Position numbers and translations under genes: made by a program
Assembly (NCBI GenBank): GCA_035771165.1
Contig: JAWNZC010000311.1
Span: 2,665,001 to 2,729,000, forward strand
Origin: Paragorgia papillata
Taxonomy: Eukaryota > Cnidaria > Anthozoa > Scleralcyonacea > Coralliidae
DNA length: 64,000 bases
Direction: 5' to 3'
Shown here: piece by piece, positions 42,464-53,148 of the stretch
Layout: every line of letters starts with the position of its first letter
Numbering within the stretch: position 1 is the first letter of the stretch
Notes under the pieces: generated by a model
What the model was told of the DNA's origin: nothing
Seen by the model: the letters and a program-made list of their open reading frames with translations, nothing else
The model's database searches: none

Positions 42464-43531
42464 GCGAATTTTAATACAGGATATCCCATCAGTACAAGAC
42501 TACTAATATCATTAGTGTCCTGTAACTATATAACAAAGCAATTGATTTAAAGGTTATGAGAACTTTTAGTTAAATAAGTAAGTTATAAACAAGTACAGTC
42601 TAATATAAATTAAACTAAAAATATATATACAAGTACAATTATATTAAAAGAAATTTATAAAGAAATAAAAACAGGGTTAATACCCTAATCTGAAATTCGG
42701 AGTTCGTTGAAAGTCTTATAGTTAAAATTTTTGCGACCAAGTTGTGATTTTATTTTTGGGAGCTTGATAGCCACATGCTTATTTCTTGTATTACGTACAT
42801 GTATTTTTCTCCCAAAAACGTTCTTATAAACGTCACATACATTGTTATGTGGAGGCAGTTAAATACCAGAAAACATGCTTTTTTCTTTGTTGCAGTCGCA
42901 ACAGAAGGTATGCGTAGACCTATGCTAGGACAAAATTTAGCTATAATATCTCAACTGCGTTGTTCAATATTCCGTATAATCTTTCTTCTTGTTTTGGGCC
43001 AGCCAAGTATTACTGAACTGCAGTACGTGAAAACAGGCATAATCATTGTTCTGAAAATTTTTTAGCGCTTGAAGCATCGATGGAACTCCTTATACGTCGT
43101 AGTAAATTTACTCTTTTCGCTGCCTTTTTACGTTCAAAAAAAATTAATAGAAGAAAAAAATTAACTAAAACGTTCCCTAATAGTAAGCGAATTTGTGTTA
43201 ACGTTACGTTAACTTTATTATTTAGTGTCATCACGCAAACATTCAAGGATTTATAGTGTCACCTGTTATACATAATGTCAAAGATAGCTGTTTTATTATT
43301 TTTAAAGTCAAGTGCGATAATTGATGCGCGCTGGTATTTGTAAATAGAGTTCATTTTTCAAGATTTACACGTATTTAGAACTTTGAATGGAATTTTTACC
43401 CTAAAAATAGCTTAGTCACATAACAACATATTTTGGCTATTACCACCGACACTTATTCCTGTAAATGGTGATTATTTTGAGCTTTGCGACATACTACGGT
43501 TTTTAAAAGGGTTTTGAAAGATTCAACTTAC
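42464..43531. other. No gene seen; may contain later introns/exons of lectin 1
   Basis: AT-rich. Lies downstream of the last recognised lectin exon (minus strand), where further exons would be expected, but none was identified. Confidence 0.4.
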
Positions 43532-44088
43532 CTGCATAAACTTCAACTTCACATAAAGTAAGGGGAATATCAAAAACGTTCTGCAAGGAAATGCTTAAAA
43601 ATCGTCCATTAAGAGGTGGATTACAGTAAATCACTTCAGTTTGTCCCCTTCTTGCAGAATGATTACCTCCACACCGAGGATTGTTGCTATTTGCCAAGCT
43701 GTTTCCCACGCGAACCTCAAAATTTGATAATCGATACCAGCAACAGTCGGCTCGATTAGAAACAAAGACACTGCGAACTTTCACCTGGCAGAAAACAAAT
43801 TACAGTGATATGTATGTAAATTATGTTCAAATGCTCCTAAGAAAAATGCTCGTGTATAGTATCATTCCATGCCAATTTTATTTGCAATTTCTTTGTTAAG
43901 TCTGACCTGTTTTCCTAGATCCACTTTCCACCATGGTTGTTTGCTCGCCGAGGTATGTGTACAAGAGTTGTCACCATAATTACCATTTTTGTTACCATCA
44001 ACAGCCCTGGAAGACACTCCACCATAACCAGTTGACGATTGCGCAGTATTTTTACCCAAGGCGAGATTATGTGTATTGGGCGAAAAAA
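43532..44088 (-). CDS. F-type lectin gene 1 (two exons of the fucolectin domain)
   Basis: Exon A 44,088-43,907 (182 nt; acceptor TTTCTTAG, donor CAG/GT) and exon B 43,784-43,532 (253 nt; acceptor TCTGCCAG, donor GCAG/GTAAGT) join in phase 0 to give 145 codons flanked by phase-1 introns, a shuffling-competent module. The N-terminal NLALGKNTAQSS and AVDGN elements begin the fold. H-x26-R-A-D-x4-R, the F-type lectin fucose-binding motif, spans the intron, with His in CTHT and RADCCWYR. The Cys-Cys pair, FEVRVGNS and the final CEVEVYAG complete the domain. Such lectins are secreted and bind fucosylated glycans in innate immunity or gamete recognition. Exons for a signal peptide and for any second domain were not found. 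Confidence 0.85.
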
Positions 44089-44225
44089 CTAAGAAAAAAT
44101 AATACACCAAAAGTATTTTGATTTTAATTTTATTCTGATTACAATAGTTGCAAAAGATGCTAAATTGAATTGTTGAAAACTGTTGAATTAAAAGTTGGAA
44201 AAGTGCAACACACGCTATGCAAGGT

Positions 44226-45140
44226 ATATTTAACAGTTATACCATGAGCTCGAGTTGTACAGTATATGAGCTCATAGCCAACGAGGCGCATCGCCGAGTT
44301 GGCTATTAGTTCGTATACAACGAGAGCGAATGGTATAACTGTTTTATTATATAGCCAAACAGTGTACAAGAGAAAAAATTACAGCGAAATGTTTGAAACA
44401 AACTTCCGGCATAGGCAACTAATACTTCCGCCATGCGTAATGATGCATTCACATAGAGTTTCTCGCTGCAGAGCTGTTCGGTAAACAGCTTTGAAATGTT
44501 GTATAAATGTTGCTCGAGAGGCAAAAAATGTGTTAGCAGATCAAGAAAAAAGATTAAAAGGTACCTTTATGAAGTCAAAAGGTGGGTCAGTTGTTTATAT
44601 TAGCGTTGCTGTCGTGAAAAAGGTTTTGATTTCATGCAAAAACGAAACTGAAACACCTTCGACAGTGAAACTAAATTACTTAGTTGGTTGTTTTTGAAAA
44701 AGAACATGCTTTTTACTACGCCAAATGCTTATCTAAATAAAAAAAAGTTTCTTTACAGGTAATCTACTACGAAATGTGTGTTGTAAGTTTGATTTTAACC
44801 GTGAGTTTCTTTGTTTGGCAACAAATTAATATCAACCTGTTAATTTATAGTCGGGTTTTCAGTGAAGTAAAAAGACGTAATTTTTAGGAGAATTTTACCA
44901 TTTAACATGCTAAATTGTGTATTTGTTAATGTATTTTTACACAATGTTGTTTTTTTATACATTGGTTTGAGGGTGTTGATGTTTTTCTGTATAAAAATCC
45001 GTCAATTTCAACTCTTTTCGGCAGTTTAAAAAATATGAAGCCATCTTGTTTTTCCTCTACTGGCAGGATATGAGCTGATAGCCTGGTAGTAGGGAACCAA
45101 TCAGATTACGCAAAAGCTCATATCCGATAGCATGCTATAT
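44226..45140 (-). repeat. Dispersed repeat R1, copy 2
   Basis: Inverted relative to copy 1 at 7,796-8,952 and lacking the MITE, so it gives the empty site for that insertion. It lies just upstream of lectin gene 1: the related sequence upstream of lectin 2 diverges at the point where R1 begins, so R1 arrived after the lectin duplication or was lost from the other copy. The GCCAAC...GTTGGC hairpin is at 44,277-44,303. Confidence 0.65.
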
Positions 45141-45177
45141 AATAAATACTATTTATAAACTATAGTTGAGAGATTCA

Positions 45178-45618
45178 CTCAACTCGCCTGAAGGAGAACA
45201 AGACATGTTGCATAAAAGCCCAAAATGATAAATCTGCTGTTGCCAAACACGCTTGGAAGCATGACCATCGTGTTAAGTGGGAAGAGTCGTCACTCTTATA
45301 GCCAGCGACAAAAAATACTTCACGCGAAGAACAAGGGGACATATTGAGATTGCGAAACATCATACTATCTCTCAGGAGGGACAGCCATTAAACAGCACGT
45401 GGTGTGCCCTATTCGGAGAACATTCTTGATTTTGTTTTCTAATTAATAAAATTAACGTGATACGCCATTGTATTCTTACGTAATTTAATTGATCAGTTGC
45501 TTATATGCTATAAATGACGTGAGCTAACACCTTGTTGTTATTGCTCTGATGAAGGCCTGAGTCATCAGGTCGAAAGCTTAGAGTAATTCTAAATTAATTT
45601 AACTTTAATAACAACAAG
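45178..45618 (+). pseudogene. Penelope-like element relic with hammerhead-like motif
   Basis: A short frame RLKENK...KSAVAKHAWKHDHRVKWEE matches the end of a Penelope-type GIY-YIG region. About 250 bp downstream, CTGATGA (45,546-45,552), a 7-bp stem GGCCTGA/TCAGGTC and GAAA (45,572-45,575) form a hammerhead-type core. CTTGTTGTTATT (45,531) and AATAACAACAAG (45,607) can pair perfectly as an outer stem. Confidence 0.5.
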
Positions 45619-47669
45619 AAACTATTTCTAAAAAGAAATAGCTGTTTCGTTCCCGTCAGCCTCTTACAAGAGGGTGTTGCATGCCGATTGGGGGCAATCA
45701 TGACGAAATTTAGCTCGGCCAATTCCCGGCAGTGGTCTGACGCGACAAGGCCTACAATTTTGGAAGCAATTATGGTTACGCTGTCGCGGAGAGGTAATGT
45801 TCTGCGTATAAGTACAATTGGTTGTTGGCCTACGGGGGAACTGAATTTGAACAGATTGAATTTGAACTTGATGTCATTCAACGGAGTCGTTTTCTTGATA
45901 ATCATCAACAAAACATACAGCGGGACAGTCACACTTCCTGTTTCTTTTACGCCTAATTTATACGTCGGACAATCGTCGCATTTCAGACGAATTTACAGTA
46001 ATTTAATCAATTAAATGGGGAGTAAATTCGTCTAAGACGTTGTATCCGTGACATCCGTCGTGATCAGACTGAAATGCGACGTCACGGCGCAACGAATTAA
46101 ATGTATAAATTTCCTGCTTTTAATTTAATTCTTTATGTTTTAATGTGCAAAACATTACATTTGTCTGAATTAATTTCGTCGTAAACGAAGTTGCATTGAC
46201 AATCGACGAAGTTAATATGAATTATAAATTTGTCTTTATAATTAAATGCGACGATTGTGCGATCTATAAACCAGGCCTTACCTGCTAGCGTCTCGCAATT
46301 TCTTTGAGAACGCAATTATTTTTGCAACGTTTTATTTGCCTCCTATACACGGTCAGAGGTGAATAGGAGAAATGTACATGTGACGTCAGTACGACGGAAA
46401 TTTTGCAGTTATTTATATGTACGGTAGATACATAAAATGTCGCTGTTTAGGAAAGCCGGCTACATTAGCCGTCATTTATGCCACCTATATTTAAGTTAAA
46501 ATTTATTAAATAATCTTCAATATGTGTGTAATTCTTTCAAAGTTTGTATTTGATCGGAATAAATACTGGAGTGATTGAGTAGCTTTTCCAAGGCCACTGA
46601 CTCGACCCGACCTTTCGGAATGCTATTCGCCCAATCTCAAAATCTTTATTATTACTCGGGCTGCTGTGGTAGTAGTCTCCTTCGCAGCCGTCAGGTTGGG
46701 TTCGTTCTCACTCCCCTCAACTACCAGCTGCTTACCCGAGCAGTAAATTCCTTTCCAATTGTTGACCAATCAGAGCCAGACTTCCAATATCTGGAAACCT
46801 GACCTCCGACCTTGCGCTGCTGTTTCAATAGTTTGAAGTTTGAACCAATATTTCGAAAACTATTGCTTATAATTTAGTAAAAATTTTGCGTAAATGGAAT
46901 CAATAAGATGATGTTGTAACTGTGAATCACAATATGAATACATGTACATGAAGTAAAGTTAAAAGCGCCACTGCATGGAATATGAAGCTGAATAACATTG
47001 AGGTTGCTAGCCAGACATGGCCAGACATCCCCGTAAAATTTATTATCCACTAGATACAGATTTCGCCGACACTTCTAGCTTTTTAAAAACTTTTCGCACA
47101 GATTTATTTACACGACCACGACCAGCAAGAACATATTCATAATACCATTCTTCGTAAATTTTGTAAAGCTCTGAGCTATAGTAAGCGAAATATTAGCTTT
47201 CAAGTAAACTAATTCGGGCAGTCGCTTCAGACACTATAAAGCCGTTAACACCTTTGAGCTTTTGTTTACAATCTTAAATTTCTCTCAACGCTCTTACGCT
47301 TTACACTGACTTTCACGCTTATTTGTTTGCATAGGCAGCAAGAACATAATCAAAACAATATTCTTCGTAAATTCCGTGAAGTTCTAGGCTAAACTTTTCA
47401 AAATATTAGCTTTCGACTAAACAAATTACACATAACACTAGCCCAGCACGGCTTTATTATTTAGCACGACAATGGTCTAATTTCGTTGGTCCATGTACAC
47501 AAAGGGAATGGAATGTGGCTCTCGGGTGAGCAGACGTTAGTTTGGGGAGGAAAGCGAGCCATAAGAACGTCTGCGAAGGACGCTACTGTGGTAGCCGAGT
47601 CTATTTTTCGAAATGGCAATAATTACGTCATCCCATCAGGCTTTGCGAAACTGATGCGTGTATGCCAAA
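45619..47669. other. No gene seen; small inverted repeats near 46,000
   Basis: AGACGAATTTAC (45,987) and GTAAATTCGTCT (46,022) with an outer GTCGCATTTCAG/CTGAAATGCGAC pair form a small hairpin. A 108-codon open frame at 45,688-46,014 has no recognisable feature. Confidence 0.35.
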
Positions 47670-48130
47670 TGCTTTGCTTTCCTGATGTCTGATCAAGTCT
47701 TTCTCGTCTCGGATGTGTTTTGTGTGTTCACAGACATAGTTATTGGTCAGTAATGTCGCTGGCAAGTATCTTGATATTATATACGCTTACAATCGCACAT
47801 GCCGTTGATTAAAGTGAACTTGCAAGTGACCCCTTCTAGGTAAACATGAAGCTGTGTTGATATTTAATACCCGAAGAGACTTGACATATGAACGATGAAC
47901 ATATGTGGAAATAATACTTTCTTTCTTTGCTTTCCTGATGTCTGATAAAGTATTTATCGTCTCGGATGTGTTTTGTATGTTCACATACATAGTTATTGGT
48001 CAGTAATGTCGCTGGCAAGTATCTTGATATTATATACGCTTACAATCGCACACGCCGTTAATAGCTGTGTTGATGTTTAATACCCGAAGAGACTCGACAT
48101 ATGAACGCTGTGTACATGTGTGGAAATACG
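47670..48130. repeat. Two-copy tandem duplication, about 250 bp
   Basis: The block starting GCTTTCCTGATGTCTGAT (47,675) recurs at 47,929. The second copy lacks about 40 bp after GCACACGCCGTTAA but otherwise matches to AACGCTGTG. Confidence 0.85.
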
Positions 48131-49343
48131 TTAAATACAGGCAATCGTGTTTTGTTAAGGCAAATTGTGTTTTCTATCGGAGAATTGGATTGTGTTTTGA
48201 CTTAATTTTGTCTGTGACCAATGTGTTTAATAGACTTTAGATCTAGCACTGTATGTGAAATTAGCACTGTATGTGACAACCTGTGTATGTATATGATTGC
48301 AGCTTCGATAACACTTCAGTACCTTTTACCCAAAACACTGACCTTCACGTACTATATATAGCACTGTGATTTGGCAGTAGCCCGAGTGAACGCCTGACCA
48401 GGCGTCTTGTTAAATCTAAAGCGCCAACGAGCAGTTAGAATGCAATTTCGGAGAATTCAAAGAGGGGAAATTTCCTACAGTACTCGGCATTCGCTTGTTC
48501 GTAGTATTGTATGATTCACTTCACACGGGATTGTTTACGTTGTTCAGCTAATTGTGCTAGATCAGCAATATTATTTCACTTCGTTTTGGCGTTTAACCAC
48601 GCCTACAACTAAATATTTTTTGCGGAATTTTGATTTCATTGGATAAGATCGAAGTTTTGGCTTATGCTGCCAACAACACTGCACTGCGATTGGACTATTT
48701 TCATCTGTGATGACAGTTTCTTTTGTTACGTCGATGGAAAGCTAACACAGTAACAGTTTCGTTCCTGCGGGGAACGAAACAAAAAAACAAAAACAACCCT
48801 GACTTATTTATCTCAATAACAAGTGTTAACAATTATTTCTAGGCAGTTTTCACGTGAAATTCTCAAACATTTTGTCAAGTGTTAAAACGGTTTCACAATA
48901 AAAACAAAAAGATTGTTGAAGCTGAATTGATTTACGCTGATCACTGATATAGGATATCCTAGTTGTCTACCTCTTATGCATTTGCGCAATCAAATCCGTG
49001 CTAGGTTTAAAAATGTAGATTTTCAGTCTCCTTAGCAAAATCTGTTAAAAGGGTAAAAATCACTAGCAAAACTTTACATTTAAAATATGTCTGTTCTTGA
49101 AAAAAAAGAACCACAGTTTATTTACTGTTTTGTTTTAGATTAGTTTTTATCAATACATTTTAGTAATTCGAATTAAAGGAAATATGTTTTCTCGAAAAAT
49201 GTTGTTTGAATAGAAACACAGCGAATTTTGGCAATAACCACTGACGGCAATTTTGCAAGTGGCTGGTAATTATTTCTATCATTGCCGTACACTACTTGTG
49301 TTTTTAAACATGAATAAAATGAGTAAAAAGAGTTTCGATTTAC
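48131..49343. other. No gene seen; downstream of lectin 2
   Basis: A short palindrome TTTCGTTCCTG/GGGGAACGAAA lies at about 48,757-48,781. Later lectin exons may lie here but were not recognised. Confidence 0.35.
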
Positions 49344-50644
49344 CTGAATAAATTTCAACTTCACATAAAGTAAGATATCCCACATTTAGGCTGGGCAGCG
49401 AAATGCTAACGTATCGTCCATAAAGAGGAAGATAGCAGTAAATAATTTCGGTTTGTCCCCTTTTTAGAGAATGGCGTCCTCCACACAGAGGATTGTTGTT
49501 AATTGCCACGCTGTTTCCCACGCGAACTTCAAAATTCGATAATCGATCCCAGCAACAGTCGGCTCGGTTAGAGACCAAAACACTGCCAATATTTATCTAG
49601 AAGGTAATTAAAAATGAACTATGAATATGAAATATGTTGAATTGTTCGTATGCAGAATAAAAGGTGAGAACTGGTTACCTATGCCACAGAATAGTAGATA
49701 TACCAGAAGTCCGACTCGCGTGAAAACGTTTCGCCTTTTAAATTAGTATTACGCTTTATAAAATAACATGTATACTACGCGAGCCCTGATTGGTCAATTG
49801 CCGTGTTTGGATCAGAGTATCCAAACACGGAAAATTCCCGCCAAAACGATTTTTTGAAAATGTCGGACAGTATATCATATTCACTTGTAATTATTTTATA
49901 AAAGAAATACCAAATGGTTTTTTCCGTGTTTGGATACTCTGATCCAAACACTTGGGAAATTGCTCGACTTTCGAAAAGCTAAAAATACTCGCCTACGGCT
50001 CGTGTTTTGTTACGCTTTTCTCCAGTTTCGCAATTTCCCGCGTGTTTAGATCAGAGTATCCAAACACGGAAAACCATTTGGTATTTCTTTAATCCTACGC
50101 CATCCTGGTAAGTTCCGCGGGCACTTTTGGGGGAAAGCTGCCGGTGTAACTTACCAGGATGACGAGTGATGGCCACAATATGATGGCCACGCGATGACGA
50201 CGATTGAGATGCCGGAAAGGTTAAAAATGCTAGTGGAACTTACCAAATTGGCGTAGCTAGAATAACGATGATTGACGGCGCTGATGGCAACGATTGACTT
50301 GCGCGAAACAACAAGAAATTTTAAAATGGCGACGCGAGTCAAACTTCTGGTGCATCTACTATTATGTGCCCTAGCTTCCAAGACAAAGTTAAAAGTAAGA
50401 CTTATGTTTCATTCGGTTGAATTTTATCAGCATGTTCTTTGCGATTTTTACTTGTTTCTGACCTGTTTTCCAAGATCCACCCTCCACCATGGTTGTTTGC
50501 TTTGCAAGGTATGTGTACAAGATACGTCACCATAATTACCATTTCTGTTACCATCAACAGCCCTGGAAGACACTCCACCATAACCAGTTGACGATTGCGC
50601 AGTATTTTTACCCAAGGCAAGATTATGTGTATTGGGCGAAGAAA
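49344..50644 (-). CDS. F-type lectin gene 2 (two exons of the fucolectin domain)
   Basis: Exon A 50,644-50,463 and exon B 49,596-49,344 have exactly the same lengths (182 and 253 nt), phases and splice-site positions as lectin gene 1, so the pair arose by tandem duplication. H-x26-R-A-D-x4-R is complete (CTHT in exon A, RADCCWDR in exon B). Differences such as NIGSVLV for KVRSVFV and ERD-type changes are scattered, as expected for diverging but constrained paralogues. The intron is longer (866 nt against 122) and contains inverted repeats and signal-peptide-like open frames. Confidence 0.85.
49801..50075. repeat. Three copies of a GTGTTTGGAT palindrome
   Basis: GTGTTTGGAT and ATCCAAACAC, separated by CAGAGT, occur at about 49,803, 49,926 (reverse) and 50,042 (one base changed). 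They are linked by inverted segments (ACCAAATGGTTTT and AAAACCATTTGGT). All lie inside the lectin 2 intron and probably form one MITE. Confidence 0.7.
50329..50395 (+). other. Signal-peptide-like open frame in the lectin 2 intron
   Basis: ATGGCGACGCGAGTC opens a frame MATRVKLLVHLLLCALASKT, a classical signal peptide, followed by GTAAGA as a donor-like site. It is on the strand opposite to the lectin. Related sequences lie at 49,695-49,740 (minus) and 29,515-29,555 (plus), so this may be a repeat and not an exon. Confidence 0.25.
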
Positions 50645-51509
50645 CTAAGAAAAAATAACACACCAAAAGTATTTTGATTTGAATTTTATTCTGATTATAA
50701 TAGTTGCAAAATATGCTAAATTGAATTGTTGAAAACTGTTGAATTAAAAGTTGGAAAAATGCAACACACGCTATGCATGTATATATACTATGATACTGTA
50801 TATTATAATAATTCGGTTTGTTCTCCATTACTATTACCAAGTAAAATTACACTTAATAACTTTAAAAATCCCTTTACATATTTATTGCATAATCGCGATG
50901 GACTGTGCAAACGATCCGGATAAACCTCAGTCTTGGCGACGAGTTTGCCGTAAGTGCAACTCCGTCCAGAGTTTACTTGGTTTTCTTTGCTGTTGTACTT
51001 GAATGACAGTTTTTGAGGTAGGAATATTTGTCGTTTACCTTTCTTTTTCTTTTTTAATTTAATTCTAACTGTGTTTTCTTCTTAATTTATTTATACATGG
51101 GACCACAGTAATTGGCGTACGCTGTTACGCATGCACCATTAATAAAAAAGGGTTAAATCCAAACGTCCCTCCCAGAATAGCTAAATATATACTGTTATAC
51201 AGAATGAGATAAAACAATATACGCGATTCTTATTTGAAGCACGTTAAGGAAACAAATGGCTTCGGCGATGATTCGATTCTATGTAGAAATCACAGGAATA
51301 AAGTTGCGGAAAAAAATAATAAATCGAAACATAATTATTACACTAAACTACTGAACGAATACATCACGAAACCTAAGTTGCTTCCTTGATGGCATTGATG
51401 TAGTTTTCTTAAAAATGGCAACTCCTGCCATAATTATGTTGGAAACTAAACTATGTAATATTATATTAGAATTACTAATAGTGATTTTCCAACACTGTTG
51501 GAAATGCCA
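50645..51509. other. No gene seen; upstream of lectin 2
   Basis: The first 130 bp matches the sequence upstream of lectin 1 and is part of the tandem duplication. A 34-codon cysteine-rich frame at 50,900-51,001 (RRVCRKCN, LCCCT) is too short to judge. Confidence 0.35.
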
Positions 51510-52138
51510 GAGTAATGCCTCAACCAAAACAGGAAGTCAAATTTGAAAGATCCAATCACATAGACCTCTCTCCACATTTTCCATTCTTTCAAAAGTATTG
51601 GAAAAACATGTCAAATATATATCTTACAATTCCCTGCAACGCTACATTAAATGCCAACATGGCTTTAAATGAAGTCATTCCTGTAAAACTTTACGAACAA
51701 CACTACATGACTTGCTATAGTCGTCAGTTGATAACCGTGAAAGAAATGGATTAACACTTCTTGACTTTTCAAAAGCGTTTGAAATAATTGATTACAATAT
51801 TCTGCTGAAAATCTTGACTGAACTATGTCGTTTCAATCCAGACGCAGTAAAGTGGTTTAAATCACGTATCAAACCTCCCTCAAAGGGTCAAATTTAAAAC
51901 CTTTCTTCCAGACTCACTGCCAATAGATTATGGTGTCCCTCATGGGTTTATATTATATCTTAGGACCAATTTTATTCATCTTATTTCTTAATGATCTTCC
52001 TGTCCAGTTTCCATCAAAATATAACAACACCTTTTATATTTGCCGCCTACTCTACACTGCTTATTCAATTCCAACAATAGCAAATATAAACTTCAAATTG
52101 AACAGTGACATCAGACAACTGATCAAATCGTGTAAACA
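51510..52138 (+). pseudogene. Dead LINE reverse transcriptase, left part
   Basis: Fragments in shifting frames: a SKVLEKHV-type block near 51,590, GLTLLDFSKAFEIIDYN at 51,750-51,800, then FKS, a GVPHG-like block with LGPILFILFLNDLP at 51,960, and KLNSDIRQLIKSC at 52,100. The order is that of a CR1/jockey RT. The gypsy element at 52,139 cuts it, and the same LINE continues after the right LTR. Confidence 0.6.
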
Positions 52139-52249
52139 TGTTAATAGGTTAGATATTATAATTCATTTATGTTAATATATTCATAATACTAGTATATATT
52201 CATGCCTGTAAAGCATGAGATATATTATTAAACAAGTAGATGTTTAACA
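52139..52249 (+). repeat. 5' LTR
   Basis: 111 bp, identical to the 3' LTR. AT-rich; contains no obvious strong promoter box other than TATATATT-like words. Confidence 0.95.
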
Positions 52250-52344
52250 TGGTGGCAGCGGTGGGATTTTCTCTTCGATGAAAACATGGCCTCAATAAAC
52301 TACCCTTTCCAATACTAAAAGCCACGGGGGGTGAGAAGCATGAT

Positions 52345-53148
52345 ATGGAAGTTTATGTTGAGGATTTGACTGATTATTGTATATTGAACAATTGGGTTGA
52401 TATGTCAAAGGAGACCGAAGAGGAGAGATGGATTAAACCAGAGAAAGCAATGGCATGTTTACGAGCATCTCTTACGCCGGCAGCAAGAACAGTTTATAAA
52501 TTCAGTTTAGGTCTTAGCGAGGCTGATCAAAAGAAACCTCATCGGGTCATTCAAGCCCTAAAGGAATATTATGGGGAAAGCATCGGAGTATCAGCGGAGC
52601 GACAGAAATTTCTTCGTCTTCTTCAAGAAGAGAAAGAGTCAATTGGTGCTTGGGAATCTAAGATACGAAACCAGGGTGCTCAGTGTGAATACGAAAACTT
52701 TCAAGACGAGCTCATGAGAGATCAGTTCATAGCAGGACTCATTTCAGAACCCCTACGAGTGAAACTTATTGGCAAGGGACACAGACATAAAGTCGGCACA
52801 CAGGAGAAAGTAACTCTGAGAGAAGTTGTAGAAATAGCCAAGGCACATGAATCGACAACGCTTACAAACAAAATCATGAAAACCGCGAGAGGAACGCAGG
52901 AACAAGAACAAGTTAACTACAACAACAAACCCGGCAATTTCCGGCAAAGACCAACAGATCGAGTCAGTGGACAAGCGACAGAACCATGTTTGTGGTGCGA
53001 TGGCCGACATCGACAACCGAGACAACAACATTGCCCAGTATACAAGAAACGGTGCAATAAATGTGGAAATATCGGACACTTTGCGAGAGCCTGCAAAAGT
53101 AACCGGTCAAACAGAGAAAAACAACAGCAATCACATCAAGTCCAGTAG
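52345..53148 (+). CDS. Gypsy gag
   Basis: 267 codons from the first in-frame ATG. An ATG at 52,287 in another frame begins MASIN and would join this frame after one missing base near 52,300, so the ancestral start was probably 20 codons upstream. Residues 1-160 form a helical capsid-like part (MACLRASLTPAARTVYKF, KFLRLLQEEKESIGAWES). A CX2C...HC cluster (CLWCDGRHRQPRQQHC) precedes the nucleocapsid knuckle CNKCGNIGHFARAC (CX2CX4HX4C), which binds RNA. It ends at TAG 53,146-53,148 in the same frame as pol. Confidence 0.85.
   Translation: MEVYVEDLTDYCILNNWVDMSKETEEERWIKPEKAMACLRASLTPAARTVYKFSLGLSEADQKKPHRVIQALKEYYGESIGVSAERQKFLRLLQEEKESIGAWESKIRNQGAQCEYENFQDELMRDQFIAGLISEPLRVKLIGKGHRHKVGTQEKVTLREVVEIAKAHESTTLTNKIMKTARGTQEQEQVNYNNKPGNFRQRPTDRVSGQATEPCLWCDGRHRQPRQQHCPVYKKRCNKCGNIGHFARACKSNRSNREKQQQSHQVQ

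Noticed and set aside
42295..42489. Ile/Val/Leu-rich minus-strand frame
   Set aside because: Translation of (AAT)n/(CAA)n.
45688..46014. 108-codon open frame
   Set aside because: No domain, no signal peptide, no splice context, and it overlaps an open frame of similar length on the other strand.
50900..51001. Small cysteine-rich peptide gene upstream of lectin 2
   Set aside because: 34 codons with no start context, signal peptide or second copy; too little to claim.
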